A stretch of 8,269 nt of DNA from Sphingomonadaceae bacterium (GTDB lineage Bacteria; Pseudomonadota; Alphaproteobacteria; Sphingomonadales; Sphingomonadaceae), in the NCBI GenBank assembly GCA_013821585.1, contig JACDGO010000075.1, forward strand, positions 1-8,269, given 5' to 3'. This document shows, in pieces, positions 1 to 6,184 of the stretch. The translations under genes and the position numbers were made by a program. How positions within the stretch are numbered: position 1 is the first letter of the stretch; every line of letters begins with the position of its first letter. Below the pieces are notes generated by a model that was given only the letters and a program-made list of their open reading frames with translations, did no database searches and was not told the origin of the DNA.

Positions 1-286
1 GTCAAGGCCGTGCGCGACGCCGCCGACACCGGGCTGACCGTCAAGCTGGTCCACGCGAGCGACATCAAGGCGGCGCGCGCCGAGCCGATTGCGACGCTGT
101 TTCGAGAGCGGCAAGGTGCGGCTGGCGCGCGAATTTCCCGAACTGGAGGCCGAGCTGCGCGGCCTGAGCGCGTGCGGCGGCTATGCCGGACCCGGGCGGT
201 CGCCCGACCGCGCCGACGCGATGGTGTGGGCGCTGAGCGACCTGATGGGGGCGCCCCCGCCCGAGCCGAGGATAAGATTGCTTTAG
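1..286 (+). pseudogene. Terminase large subunit (phage/GTA type), C-terminal end, frameshifted, 5' end outside window
   Basis: The DNA-packaging motor ATPase/nuclease cuts DNA and feeds it into capsids; only its last 95 or so residues are visible. Frame 1 from base 1 reads VKLVHASDIKAARAEPIATLF, with the 'LVHAS..KAARAEP' signature typical of GTA-like terminases. The protein then continues only in frame 2 as FESGKVRLAREFPELEAEL and, further on, GPGRSPDRADAMVWALSDLM, stopping at TAG 284-286. The Asp of 'DRADAMVWAL' corresponds to the last metal-binding Asp of the RNase H-like nuclease domain (family knowledge). The two halves join if one T of the TTT at 100-102 is removed, giving LFESGK, so this is a single-base insertion or a sequencing error. 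No portal gene follows, unlike in an ordinary GTA or prophage cluster. Identity is fairly secure; whether the frameshift is real cannot be decided here. Confidence 0.75.
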
Positions 287-317
287 CGCACGCGGCCGGT
301 TACGGGCGCTTCCGAGT

Positions 318-392
318 GGGCGTGTAGCTCAGTGGTAGAGCACTGTGTTGACATCGCAGGGGTCGCAAGTTCAATCCTTGCCACGCCCACCA
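318..392 (+). tRNA. tRNA-Val (anticodon GAC), CCA encoded
   Basis: The full cloverleaf can be folded by hand. The acceptor stem is GGGCGTG (318-324) with CACGCCC (382-388), then discriminator A389 and genomic CCA (390-392). The D arm is GCTC/GAGC (327-330, 338-341) with loop AGTGGTA. The anticodon stem is CTGTG/CGCAG (343-347, 355-359, one G-T pair) around loop TTGACAT, so anticodon GAC at 350-352 reads the Val codon GUC and probably GUU. The variable loop spans 360-364, and the T arm is GCAAG/CTTGC (365-369, 377-381) with loop TTCAATC. All stems pair, so the gene looks functional. It lies 31 bases after the broken terminase end and converges on the phzF-like gene, whose stop is only 14 bases away. 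Confidence 0.96.
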
Positions 393-405
393 TTTTCCCC
401 ATTGC

Positions 406-1284
406 CTAGAGCTGCGCTTCCCCACGCAATACCGGCACGCAGCTTCCGCCGACGCTCGCGCGACAGCCGTCGGCGGCGCGCCAGGCGCGCAACGCGAGGC
501 GGCTCGGGCGGCCCATCTCGACGCCTTGCGTGACGTCCCAGCGGCGCTCCTTCTCGCTTCCGAGCGACAGCAGCAGCGCGCCGAGCGCGGCGTTCGCGCT
601 TCCCGTCGCCGGATCCTCGACGATTCCGATGAGCGGCGCGAACATGCGCGTGGCGAGCGCGTCTCCATCGCGGGCGTAGACATGGATCGCCAGCCGGCCG
701 TCGGGCATGTGCGCCGCCAGGGTCTTGCGAAACGCGGCGATGTCCGGGGTCGCGCGGCTGAGCGGCTGGAGCGCGACTTCGACGAAGACGAACGGATGGC
801 CGACCGAAGCGACGATCGGCGGGTGCCTCGCTGTGACGATCGCGCCGGCTTCGAGCGACAGGCACGCCGCGATGGCGTCGACCGGCAATTCCGGCCCCGC
901 TGAAACCGGCTCGGGCGCTTCGATCGTCGCGGTCGTCGCGCCGCCGCTTCGCTCGATCCGCACGCGGACGAGGCCGGCGATCTCCTCGAACACCATCGTG
1001 CCATCGCGGTCGCGCCCGGCTTCGGCGAGAACCAGCGCGGTGCCGACATTGGGATGGCCGGCGAACGGCATCTCGTAAGCCGGGTTGAAGATGCGCACGC
1101 GCGCCGTGTGCGCCGGGTCGGCCGGGGGCAGGACGAAGGTCGTCTCGCTCAGGTTGAACTCGGTCGCGAGCCGCTGCATCTCGGCGTCGCTCATCCCTTG
1201 CGCGTCGGTGAACACCGCGAGCGGATTGCCGCCGAAGCGCGTCTCGGTGAAAACGTCGACGGTGACGAAGGGATAGGTGGGCAA
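406..1284 (-). CDS. PhzF family epimerase/isomerase-like protein (292 aa)
   Basis: PhzF-fold proteins (diaminopimelate-epimerase-like, two similar domains) isomerise small molecules in the cytosol. The founding member makes the phenazine precursor, but most relatives have unknown substrates, so no phenazine pathway is implied. Visible family motifs are VDVFTETRFGGNPLAV (residues 9-24), NLSETTFV with the likely acid/base Glu47 (44-51), the PFAGHPNVGTAL block (73-84), EDPATGSANAALG (223-235) and VTQGVEMGRPSRL (251-263). The length is normal for the family. The start is TTG at 1284-1282, chosen because the protein begins there with the conserved N-terminal strand and an AGGAG lies seven bases upstream. 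It is transcribed toward the tRNA gene, with no partner enzyme next to it. A terminator at 1338-1378 separates it from the upstream lipoprotein gene, so it is probably transcribed on its own. Confidence 0.93.
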   Translation of the reverse strand: MPTYPFVTVDVFTETRFGGNPLAVFTDAQGMSDAEMQRLATEFNLSETTFVLPPADPAHTARVRIFNPAYEMPFAGHPNVGTALVLAEAGRDRDGTMVFEEIAGLVRVRIERSGGATTATIEAPEPVSAGPELPVDAIAACLSLEAGAIVTARHPPIVASVGHPFVFVEVALQPLSRATPDIAAFRKTLAAHMPDGRLAIHVYARDGDALATRMFAPLIGIVEDPATGSANAALGALLLSLGSEKERRWDVTQGVEMGRPSRLALRAWRAADGCRASVGGSCVPVLRGEAQL

Positions 1285-1291
1285 GGGCCTG

Positions 1292-1296
1292 CTCCT
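1292..1296 (-). promoter_or_regulatory. Ribosome binding site supporting the TTG start of the phzF-like gene
   Basis: On the minus strand AGGAG is followed by seven bases (CAGGCCC) and then TTG at 1284-1282. No ATG or GTG gives an equally good N-terminus, so this site decides the start. Confidence 0.7.
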
Positions 1297-1337
1297 GTCG
1301 GAAGTCGCGCGGGCTTAACGGCCTTCCAGGAGCGCTG

Positions 1338-1378
1338 AAACAAGAAAACGGGCGCCTCCCCGTGGGGAAGCGCCCGTT
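1338..1378 (-). terminator. Intrinsic terminator after the small lipoprotein gene
   Basis: A nine-base-pair stem (1347-1355 with 1370-1378, AACGGGCGC/GCGCCCGTT) continues after one C-A mismatch into an inner CCC/GGG stem with a four-base loop. On the minus strand it is followed by TTTTCTTGTTT, a good U-tract. On the plus strand the tail is TTCTGTTCG, which is weaker. It lies 43 bases beyond the lipoprotein stop and before the phzF-like gene, so it ends the lipoprotein message and insulates phzF. Confidence 0.85.
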
Positions 1379-1420
1379 CTGTTCGTCGTCCGGTGGACCT
1401 GAGCCCTCCGGACAGCGAAA

Positions 1421-1684
1421 TTACATCTTCGACGCCTTCTTGTGCGCCATGTCCGTGGCGTTGTCGGCCGCGTCGTGCAGATTGTCGGCGCTGTTCTCGG
1501 CCATGTTCTCGACCATCGCGTTCGACGTGTTGTCGGCGACGGCTTCCATGTTGTCGGCGGCATTGTCGAGGACGGCGGCGGCGTTGTCGCCCGCGTCGAT
1601 GACATTCTGCTGCTCGGGGGTCTTGTTGCAGGCGGCCAGGGACATCAGGCCGGCGGCAGCGAGAATAAAGGTGAACTTCTTCAT
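1421..1684 (-). CDS. Small Asn/Asp/Ala-repeat lipoprotein (87 aa)
   Basis: This is a predicted outer-membrane or periplasmic lipoprotein of unknown function. Residues 1-18 form a type II signal peptide (MKKFTFILAAAGLMSLAA) and the lipobox is LAAC with acylated Cys19. Mature residue 2 is Asn20, which does not match the classic Asp+2 inner-membrane retention signal. The remaining 68 residues are low-complexity and helical. DN or EN pairs recur at 33, 40, 44, 51, 59, 63, 67 and 74, that is at heptad-like 4/7/8 spacings, with sparse hydrophobics (Val38, Leu39, Met46, Val49, Met57, Val58, Met61, Leu69, Met79) that could make one face of a coiled coil. The tail is Lys-rich (HKKASKM). The ATG at 1684 is preferred to an upstream ATG at 1768 because the signal peptide begins there and GGGAG lies seven bases upstream. 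The gene has its own terminator. The overall layout recalls Lpp-like helical lipoproteins, but I see no homology to Lpp. Confidence 0.85.
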   Translation of the reverse strand: MKKFTFILAAAGLMSLAACNKTPEQQNVIDAGDNAAAVLDNAADNMEAVADNTSNAMVENMAENSADNLHDAADNATDMAHKKASKM

Positions 1685-1691
1685 TCGAATG

Positions 1692-1696
1692 CTCCC
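1692..1696 (-). promoter_or_regulatory. Ribosome binding site deciding the lipoprotein start
   Basis: Minus-strand GGGAG stands seven bases before the ATG at 1684-1682. It supports the short form that starts with the signal peptide over the 28-residue longer reading. Confidence 0.7.
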
Positions 1697-1733
1697 ATGG
1701 GTACGTTCGCGCCCGACCCGATTGCCGTCGCGC

Positions 1734-1817
1734 AAATCCGCCATTAGCGGCGGATCGGGGCGCGTCAACGGCTAATTGCACTTTGGTTACACGGCGGAAA
1801 TGGCGGAAATCCGCCAT
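1734..1817. repeat. Repeated 11-mer and perfect inverted repeat in the peptidase-lipoprotein gap
   Basis: AAATCCGCCAT occurs at 1734-1744 and again at 1807-1817. The second copy is part of a perfect inverted repeat at 1800-1817 (8-base arms ATGGCGGA/TCCGCCAT around AA). Just before it, GGCGGAAAT is present twice in tandem (1793-1801, 1802-1810). Read on the minus strand, the palindrome lies 14 bases past the peptidase stop and is followed by TTTCC. It could therefore be a weak terminator for the peptidase, or a paired operator for the lipoprotein. Confidence 0.5.
1741..1768 (-). promoter_or_regulatory. Possible promoter of the lipoprotein gene
   Basis: On the minus strand a good -35 (TTGACG, 1768-1763) is followed 16 bases later by TAATGG (1746-1741), a poor -10. 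The only support is the -35 quality and a position about 60-85 bases before the start codon. The proposed -10 overlaps one copy of a repeated 11-mer (see the repeat at 1734-1817). Confidence 0.25.
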
Positions 1818-1831
1818 ATATTGCTAAAACT

Positions 1832-3196
1832 CTAGTTATCGAGTGGGGTTTTCAACAGCGGCTCGGGCGCGTCGGCGACGATCGCCAGCATCGCCGTCCA
1901 CGCGGCGACGTTCTGGCTGAGCTGCGCCGGATCGATTTTGTCGAGCGTGTCGTTCGCGCTGTGATGGATGTCGAAATAGCGTAAGCCGTCCTGCCGCAGG
2001 TCGATTCCCGACGCACCCGCCTCGATCGTCGCTCCGACGTCGCTGCCGCCATGCGCGGTGGCGTTGCCGGCGGCGATGCCGAGCGGGGCCAGCGCCGCCG
2101 CGAGACGCGCGCGCACCGCGGCCGCTTCGTCGGGGAGCTTGGCGTCGACCCGCCAGACGCGGTCCGCGCCGAAGTCCGATTCGGCCGCGAGCGCATGACG
2201 CTCGCCGCGATGCGCGGCGAGATAGGCGTCGCCCTGCCGCGCGCCGCCGATCTCCTCCGATCCGAACCATACGACCCGGATCGTCCGGCGCGGCGCCAAG
2301 CCGCGGTCGAGAATGCGTTTCGCCGCGGCGGTGACGATCGCGACGCCCGCGCCGTCGTCGATCGCCCCGGTGCCGAGATCCCAGCTGTCGAGATGTCCGC
2401 CGACGAGGACGATGCCCGCTTGAGGGTCGCTTCCGGGAATTTCGGCGACGACGTTGCCCGACTGCCGGACGCCGGTGGCGCGCGGCGTCAGCACCAGATG
2501 GAGCCTGACCGGCCCGCGCGCGAGCAGCCGTTCGATCTGCTCGGCGTCGGGAACCGACAGCGCGGCGGCCGGGATCGCCGCGACGCCAGCGGGGAAGTTG
2601 GTCAGCCCAGCATGGGGGAGGCGGTTGTGGTCGCTGCCGACCGAACGGATGACGATCGCCGCCGCGCCCTTCCTGGCCGCAATTCCCGGACCATCGAAAC
2701 GGATCGGGCCGAACGCGCCATAGCTCGTTCCGTCCTGCGTCGCCGTCATGCGGTGTGTGACGAAAGCGATCTTTCCCTTCAGACTGCCTTCGGGCGCGGC
2801 CTTGAGCGCGTCGAGACCGTCGAACATTGCGACTTCGGCGGTGAGGCCGGCCGCGGGCGTCGCGCCGCTGTTGCCGAGCGCGGTGAGCGCGAGCCGCTGC
2901 GCGTTTTGACCGACGACCTCGCCGTGCTCCTCGCCGCGCGCCCAGCCGTCGACCTCGAACGGCTCGATATGGACATTGCTGAAGCCAAGCGCCTTGAGCC
3001 GGGCCACAGCCCAATCGCGCGCGCGCGCTTCGATCGCGGTTCCCGCAGGGCGCGGGCCGATCTCTGTCGTCAGCCCGTCTACAATATCCCGGGCCAGCGT
3101 GTCGCCGAGCGCGGCGTCGCGCAAGCCTGCCGGGTCGTGCGGCGCCGCGAGCGCGAGCGAGGAGAGGGCGGCGGCGAGGATCAGGAGGTGCTTCAT
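1832..3196 (-). CDS. Secreted M28 family zinc aminopeptidase with PA-type domain (454 aa)
   Basis: This exopeptidase most likely removes N-terminal residues from peptides in the periplasm or outside the cell. Residues 1-18 form a Sec signal peptide (MKHLLILAAALSSLALAA). Residues about 110-235 are an insertion resembling a protease-associated (PA) domain, with GSLKGKIAFV, GIAARKGAAAIVIR and IPAAALS. The metal centre is complete by comparison with M28 enzymes: His268 in GGHLDSWD, the bridging Asp of AIDDGAG (280-281), catalytic Glu314 with ligand Glu315 in GSEEIG, Asp341 in ESDFG, and the final His in IHHSANDT (411-412). The order of domains resembles the carboxypeptidase Q/M28 group. The start at 3196 is set by the signal peptide; I see no strong Shine-Dalgarno before it. 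It diverges from ettA. The substrate is unknown. Confidence 0.93.
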   Translation of the reverse strand: MKHLLILAAALSSLALAAPHDPAGLRDAALGDTLARDIVDGLTTEIGPRPAGTAIEARARDWAVARLKALGFSNVHIEPFEVDGWARGEEHGEVVGQNAQRLALTALGNSGATPAAGLTAEVAMFDGLDALKAAPEGSLKGKIAFVTHRMTATQDGTSYGAFGPIRFDGPGIAARKGAAAIVIRSVGSDHNRLPHAGLTNFPAGVAAIPAAALSVPDAEQIERLLARGPVRLHLVLTPRATGVRQSGNVVAEIPGSDPQAGIVLVGGHLDSWDLGTGAIDDGAGVAIVTAAAKRILDRGLAPRRTIRVVWFGSEEIGGARQGDAYLAAHRGERHALAAESDFGADRVWRVDAKLPDEAAAVRARLAAALAPLGIAAGNATAHGGSDVGATIEAGASGIDLRQDGLRYFDIHHSANDTLDKIDPAQLSQNVAAWTAMLAIVADAPEPLLKTPLDN

Positions 3197-3224
3197 GCCG
3201 CGTCGCTAGCGAGCCCGTCGCGGT

Positions 3225-3253
3225 TTGCCAATGCGCGCGCCCATCCCTATGTG
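3225..3253 (+). promoter_or_regulatory. Possible ettA promoter
   Basis: TTGCCA (3225-3230, five of six matches to the -35 consensus) is followed after 17 bases by TATGTG (3248-3253, a weak -10). It lies in the 100-base divergent gap between the peptidase and ettA, 43 bases before the ettA start. Confidence 0.3.
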
Positions 3254-3296
3254 AGCCGTCGATTCCTCGACAAATCCGAACCCGAAAGATCGACCG

Positions 3297-4976
3297 ATGG
3301 CCGTGCAATATTCCTATGTCATGAAGGGCCTGACCAAGACCTTTCCCGGCGCGCCGAAACCGGTGCTCAACAACATCAACCTCCAGTTCCTTCCCGGCAC
3401 CAAGATCGCGATCATCGGCGTCAACGGCGCGGGCAAATCGACCTTGATGAGGATCATGGCGGGTTACGATACCGAGTTCACCGGCGAGGCCTGGGCGGGC
3501 GAGGGCGTCCGCGTCGGCTATCTCGAGCAGGAGCCGCGCCTCAACCCGAAGAAGACGGTGCGCGAGAACGTGATGGACGGCGTGCGCGAGACCGCCGACA
3601 TGATCGACCGCTTCAACGCAATCTCGACCCTGATGGGCGATCCGCCCGAGGACGCCGACTTCGACGCGCTGCTCGCCGAGATGGGCGAGCTTCAGGAAAA
3701 GATCGACGCCGCCGACGGCTGGACGCTCGACAATCAGCTCGAGATCGCGATGGAGGCGCTGCGTTGCCCGCCCGGCGAGGCGAGCGTCGAGAATCTGTCG
3801 GGCGGGGAGAAGCGGCGCGTCGCGCTGTGCCGACTGCTCCTCGAAAAGCCCGAGATTTTGCTGCTCGACGAGCCGACCAACCATCTCGACGCCGAAAGCG
3901 TGGCTTGGCTCGAGAAGCACCTGATCGACTATGCGGGCAACGTCATCCTCGTCACCCACGACCGTTATTTCCTCGATAACGTCGTTGGATGGGTGCTCGA
4001 GCTCGACCGCGGGCGCGGCTTGCCCTTCGAGGGCAATTACTCGGCCTGGCTCGAGGGCAAGGCCAAGCGCATGGCGCAGGAGGACCGTGAGGAGGAAGGG
4101 CGGCAAAAGGCAATCAAGGACGAGCTCGACTGGATCAGGCAAAGCCCAAAGGCGCGCCAGACCAAATCGAAGGCGCGGATCAGGGCGTTCGACGAACTCG
4201 TCGAAAAACAGGCCGACCGCCGCCCAGGCGCCGCGCAAATCCTCATCCAGATTCCCGACCGGCTCGGCGGCAACGTTATCGAGGCGAAGGGCCTGTCGAA
4301 GAGTTATGGCGACAAATTGCTGTTCGAGGATCTGAGCTTCAACCTGCCGCCGGGTGGGATCGTCGGCATCATCGGCCCGAACGGCGCGGGCAAGACGACT
4401 TTGTTCCGGATCATCACCGGCCAGGAAAAACCCGACGGCGGCGAGATCAAGATCGGCGAGACGGTCAAGCTCGGCTATGTCGACCAGAGCCGCGACGCAC
4501 TCGACGCGAACAAGAACGTCTGGGAGGAAGTCTCGGGCGGGCTCGACCGCTTCACCTTCGGCAAGCACGACATTGCGACGCGCGCCTATGTCGGCGCGTT
4601 CAACTTCAAGGGCACCGACCAGCAGAAGAAGGTCGGCCAGCTGTCGGGCGGCGAACGCAACCGCGTCCACATGGCGAAGATGCTGCAACAGGGCGGCAAC
4701 GTGCTCCTGCTCGACGAGCCGACCAACGATCTCGACGTCGAGACGCTGCGCGCGCTGGAAGAAGCGCTGGAGTCGTTCGCGGGCTGCGCGGTGGTGATCA
4801 GCCACGACCGCTTCTTCCTCGACCGGCTCGCGACGCACATCCTGGCGTTCGAAGGCGACAGCCATGTCGAATGGTTCGAAGGGAATTTCGAAAGCTACGA
4901 GGATGACAAAAGACGGCGGCTCGGCGACGAGGCGGACCGGCCGCACCGGGTTACTTATAAGAAGTTGACGCGTTGA
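3297..4976 (+). CDS. ettA: Energy-dependent translational throttle protein EttA (ABC-F ATPase, 559 aa)
   Basis: EttA is a cytosolic ABC-F protein that binds the ribosomal E site next to the P-site tRNA and, according to ATP/ADP state, gates the first steps of elongation. Two ABC domains are complete. The first has Walker A GVNGAGKST (41-49), signature LSGGE (167-171), Walker B ILLLDE with Glu192, and H-loop His221. The second has GPNGAGKTT (360-368), LSGGE (449-453), LLLDE with Glu474, and His503. The arm insertion lies at about 95-145. The linker or P-site-tRNA-interaction segment, at about 250-320, is rich in charged residues (ARQTKSKARIRAFDEL). There are no membrane segments, so this is not a transporter. 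The length is close to E. coli EttA (about 555), and the conserved start YSYVMKGLTKTFPG fixes the ATG. Only a weak GAAAG ribosome site is visible. Four bases after its stop begins a broken nuclease-like frame. Confidence 0.97.
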   Translation: MAVQYSYVMKGLTKTFPGAPKPVLNNINLQFLPGTKIAIIGVNGAGKSTLMRIMAGYDTEFTGEAWAGEGVRVGYLEQEPRLNPKKTVRENVMDGVRETADMIDRFNAISTLMGDPPEDADFDALLAEMGELQEKIDAADGWTLDNQLEIAMEALRCPPGEASVENLSGGEKRRVALCRLLLEKPEILLLDEPTNHLDAESVAWLEKHLIDYAGNVILVTHDRYFLDNVVGWVLELDRGRGLPFEGNYSAWLEGKAKRMAQEDREEEGRQKAIKDELDWIRQSPKARQTKSKARIRAFDELVEKQADRRPGAAQILIQIPDRLGGNVIEAKGLSKSYGDKLLFEDLSFNLPPGGIVGIIGPNGAGKTTLFRIITGQEKPDGGEIKIGETVKLGYVDQSRDALDANKNVWEEVSGGLDRFTFGKHDIATRAYVGAFNFKGTDQQKKVGQLSGGERNRVHMAKMLQQGGNVLLLDEPTNDLDVETLRALEEALESFAGCAVVISHDRFFLDRLATHILAFEGDSHVEWFEGNFESYEDDKRRRLGDEADRPHRVTYKKLTR

Positions 4977-4980
4977 ACCT

Positions 4981-5340
4981 GTGCGTGAAGTCGAGCTTGA
5001 TCACGCGTTTGCCGAAGCGATAAAAGATTCTCCACAACTTCGGTCATGGCTGTTAGCCACGGGCCGGTTCGCGAGATGGGCGAATTCAGCGGTTGTCTTG
5101 CATCGGGAGCAAGCGGAGGCGCGACCAAAAGCGATGCACTGGTGGAAGCATTGGTGAACAAAGATCGCCGATGGGACGGAAGGCGAGACCGATATTTTTC
5201 TCGTATTTGAGCGAGAGGCGGGGCGCTTCGCGCTTCACATGGAGAATAAGCGTCCGCACGGAACGCTCACATTCGCTCAAGCGTCTTTGTATCGGAAGCG
5301 CGCGATCGCTCGCGCTTACGACAAGGCATGGAGCGGAGAG
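4981..5340 (+). pseudogene. PD-(D/E)XK nuclease-like protein, nonsense-interrupted and 3'-truncated
   Basis: One frame from GTG 4981 reads MREVELDHAFAEAIKDS..., then RPKAMHWWKHW, then TGA at 5155-5157 (codon 59). In the same frame it continues TKIADGTEGETDIFLVFE, GRFALHMENKRPHG and TLTFAQASLYRKRA (to 5304). The second part has the layout of a PD-(D/E)XK nuclease core: Asp in ETDI, the E-x-K of MENK on the next strand, and a Gln in the following helix (AQASLY). The two parts read as one protein if the TGA was a Trp codon (TGG). After about 5304 the similarity to a folded domain fades, and the frame runs into the next gene's ribosome site and start (5345), so the C-terminus seems lost. My hand count gives about 57% G+C for 4981-5340, lower than the flanks, which hints at foreign origin. 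An in-frame TGA at 4966 makes GTG 4981 the first possible start, four bases after ettA. I cannot name the family. Alternatives are a sequencing error or a remnant still making a 58-residue peptide. Confidence 0.65.
5335..5338 (+). promoter_or_regulatory. Ribosome binding site deciding the methyltransferase-like start
   Basis: GGAG lies six bases before ATG 5345. It supports that start, where the signal peptide begins, over a longer in-frame reading from 5093 whose extra 84 residues are Arg/Ser-rich and overlap the decayed nuclease-like frame. Confidence 0.7.
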
Positions 5341-5344
5341 CAAT

Positions 5345-6103
5345 ATGCGTTATCTGGCGGCCTTGGGATTTGCCGCGGCAGCGGCGCTCGCGCCGGTCGC
5401 AGGCATGGCGGCGCATGCGCCGTCCGTTGCCGCGTTGGCGGGAAAAGCGGTTGCCGATCCCGCACGGCCGGCGAGCGACACCGCCACCGACGCCAGCCGC
5501 AAGCCGGCCGAAACGTTGATCTTCGCCGGCGTGAAGCCAGGCATGACCATCGGCGAATTCTATCCCGGCGGCGGCTATTTCACGCGCCTGCTGAGCGACA
5601 TGGTCGGCCCCGGCGGGCACGTCTATGGCATCGAGAACATAGTGTGGAAGGGCGCGGTCAAGGCCGACAACGCGCTGCTCGCGGGCGGCAAATATCCCAA
5701 TGTCTCGATGGACGCGCGCGCGTTCGGCACGGTCAATTTCCCCAAACCGCTCGACATCGCCTGGGTGACGCAGAACTATCACGACCTCAAGATTGCCAAA
5801 TATGGCGTTGTCGACACGCTGGCATTCGACCGCGGGGTGTTTAACTCGTTGAAGCCGGGCGGCATTTTCTTCATCCTCGATCACGAAGCGCCGCCGGGCA
5901 CCGATGTCGCGGCGATCGAGAAGCTGCACCGCATCGAGAAGGCGCAGGTGATCCGCGAGGTGACCGCCGCAGGGTTCAGGCTGGTCGTGGAAGGGACGTT
6001 CCTGCGCCGCGCGACGGACGATCACACGCTGCCGATCTTCGACAAGAAGGTGCAGGGGCTGACCGACCAATACGCGCTGCGGTTCGAGAAGCCGCGTCTC
6101 TGA
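5345..6103 (+). CDS. Exported class I SAM-methyltransferase-fold protein (252 aa)
   Basis: This is a predicted methyltransferase with a Sec signal peptide (MRYLAALGFAAAAALAPVAG, cleavage at about residue 22-25). The Rossmann core follows: AETLIFAGVKPGMTIGEFYPGGGYFTRLL (55-83) carries motif I as E-F-x-PGGGY-x-T. GHVYGIE (91-97) would place Glu97 on the SAM ribose. IAWVTQNYHDL (138-148) is the motif near the active site, and LKPGGIFFILDHEAPPG (169-185) is the post-motif strand. The family resembles the group of predicted alphaproteobacterial and gammaproteobacterial methyltransferases with N-terminal signals. Its substrate is unknown. A periplasmic site is odd, because SAM is made in the cytosol, so it may be a sugar/ligand binder or a degenerate enzyme. 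The gene follows a nuclease-like relic and precedes chpT by 81 bases. I see no convincing terminator on either side. Confidence 0.85.
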   Translation: MRYLAALGFAAAAALAPVAGMAAHAPSVAALAGKAVADPARPASDTATDASRKPAETLIFAGVKPGMTIGEFYPGGGYFTRLLSDMVGPGGHVYGIENIVWKGAVKADNALLAGGKYPNVSMDARAFGTVNFPKPLDIAWVTQNYHDLKIAKYGVVDTLAFDRGVFNSLKPGGIFFILDHEAPPGTDVAAIEKLHRIEKAQVIREVTAAGFRLVVEGTFLRRATDDHTLPIFDKKVQGLTDQYALRFEKPRL

Positions 6104-6184
6104 GCATCGTGGGGCGAGGTGATACGCCATAATTGACCCCCCGGCTCGCCTCCGCCTAAAGGCGCGCTCACTTCGGGGGACGTC

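Noticed and set aside
406..1284. PhzF-like gene as evidence for phenazine biosynthesis
   Set aside because: No other phz gene is nearby, and most PhzF-fold proteins are outside that pathway.
2051..3979. A 642-codon plus-strand frame opposite the peptidase and overlapping ettA
   Set aside because: Arg/Asp-rich shadow of two well-supported genes, with no recognisable domain.
1836..4946. A 1036-codon open frame on the minus strand
   Set aside because: It runs antisense through ettA and out of frame through the peptidase gene. Both of those have complete family motifs, while this frame gives Arg-rich, motif-free sequence in its second half. Long antisense frames are common at this G+C.
5155..5157. 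In-frame TGA read as selenocysteine or programmed readthrough
   Set aside because: The residue context (WWKHW then TGA) suggests a lost Trp, I see no selenocysteine-type hairpin just downstream, and the same frame is also truncated at its 3' end, which fits decay better.
5093..5344. An N-terminal extension of the methyltransferase-like protein
   Set aside because: The extra residues are low-quality (Arg/Ser-rich) and overlap the nuclease-like relic. The signal peptide and ribosome site both place the start at 5345.
6153..6164. CGCC-TAAA-GGCG hairpin before chpT as a terminator
   Set aside because: Only four base pairs and no T-run after it on either strand. It is too weak to call.
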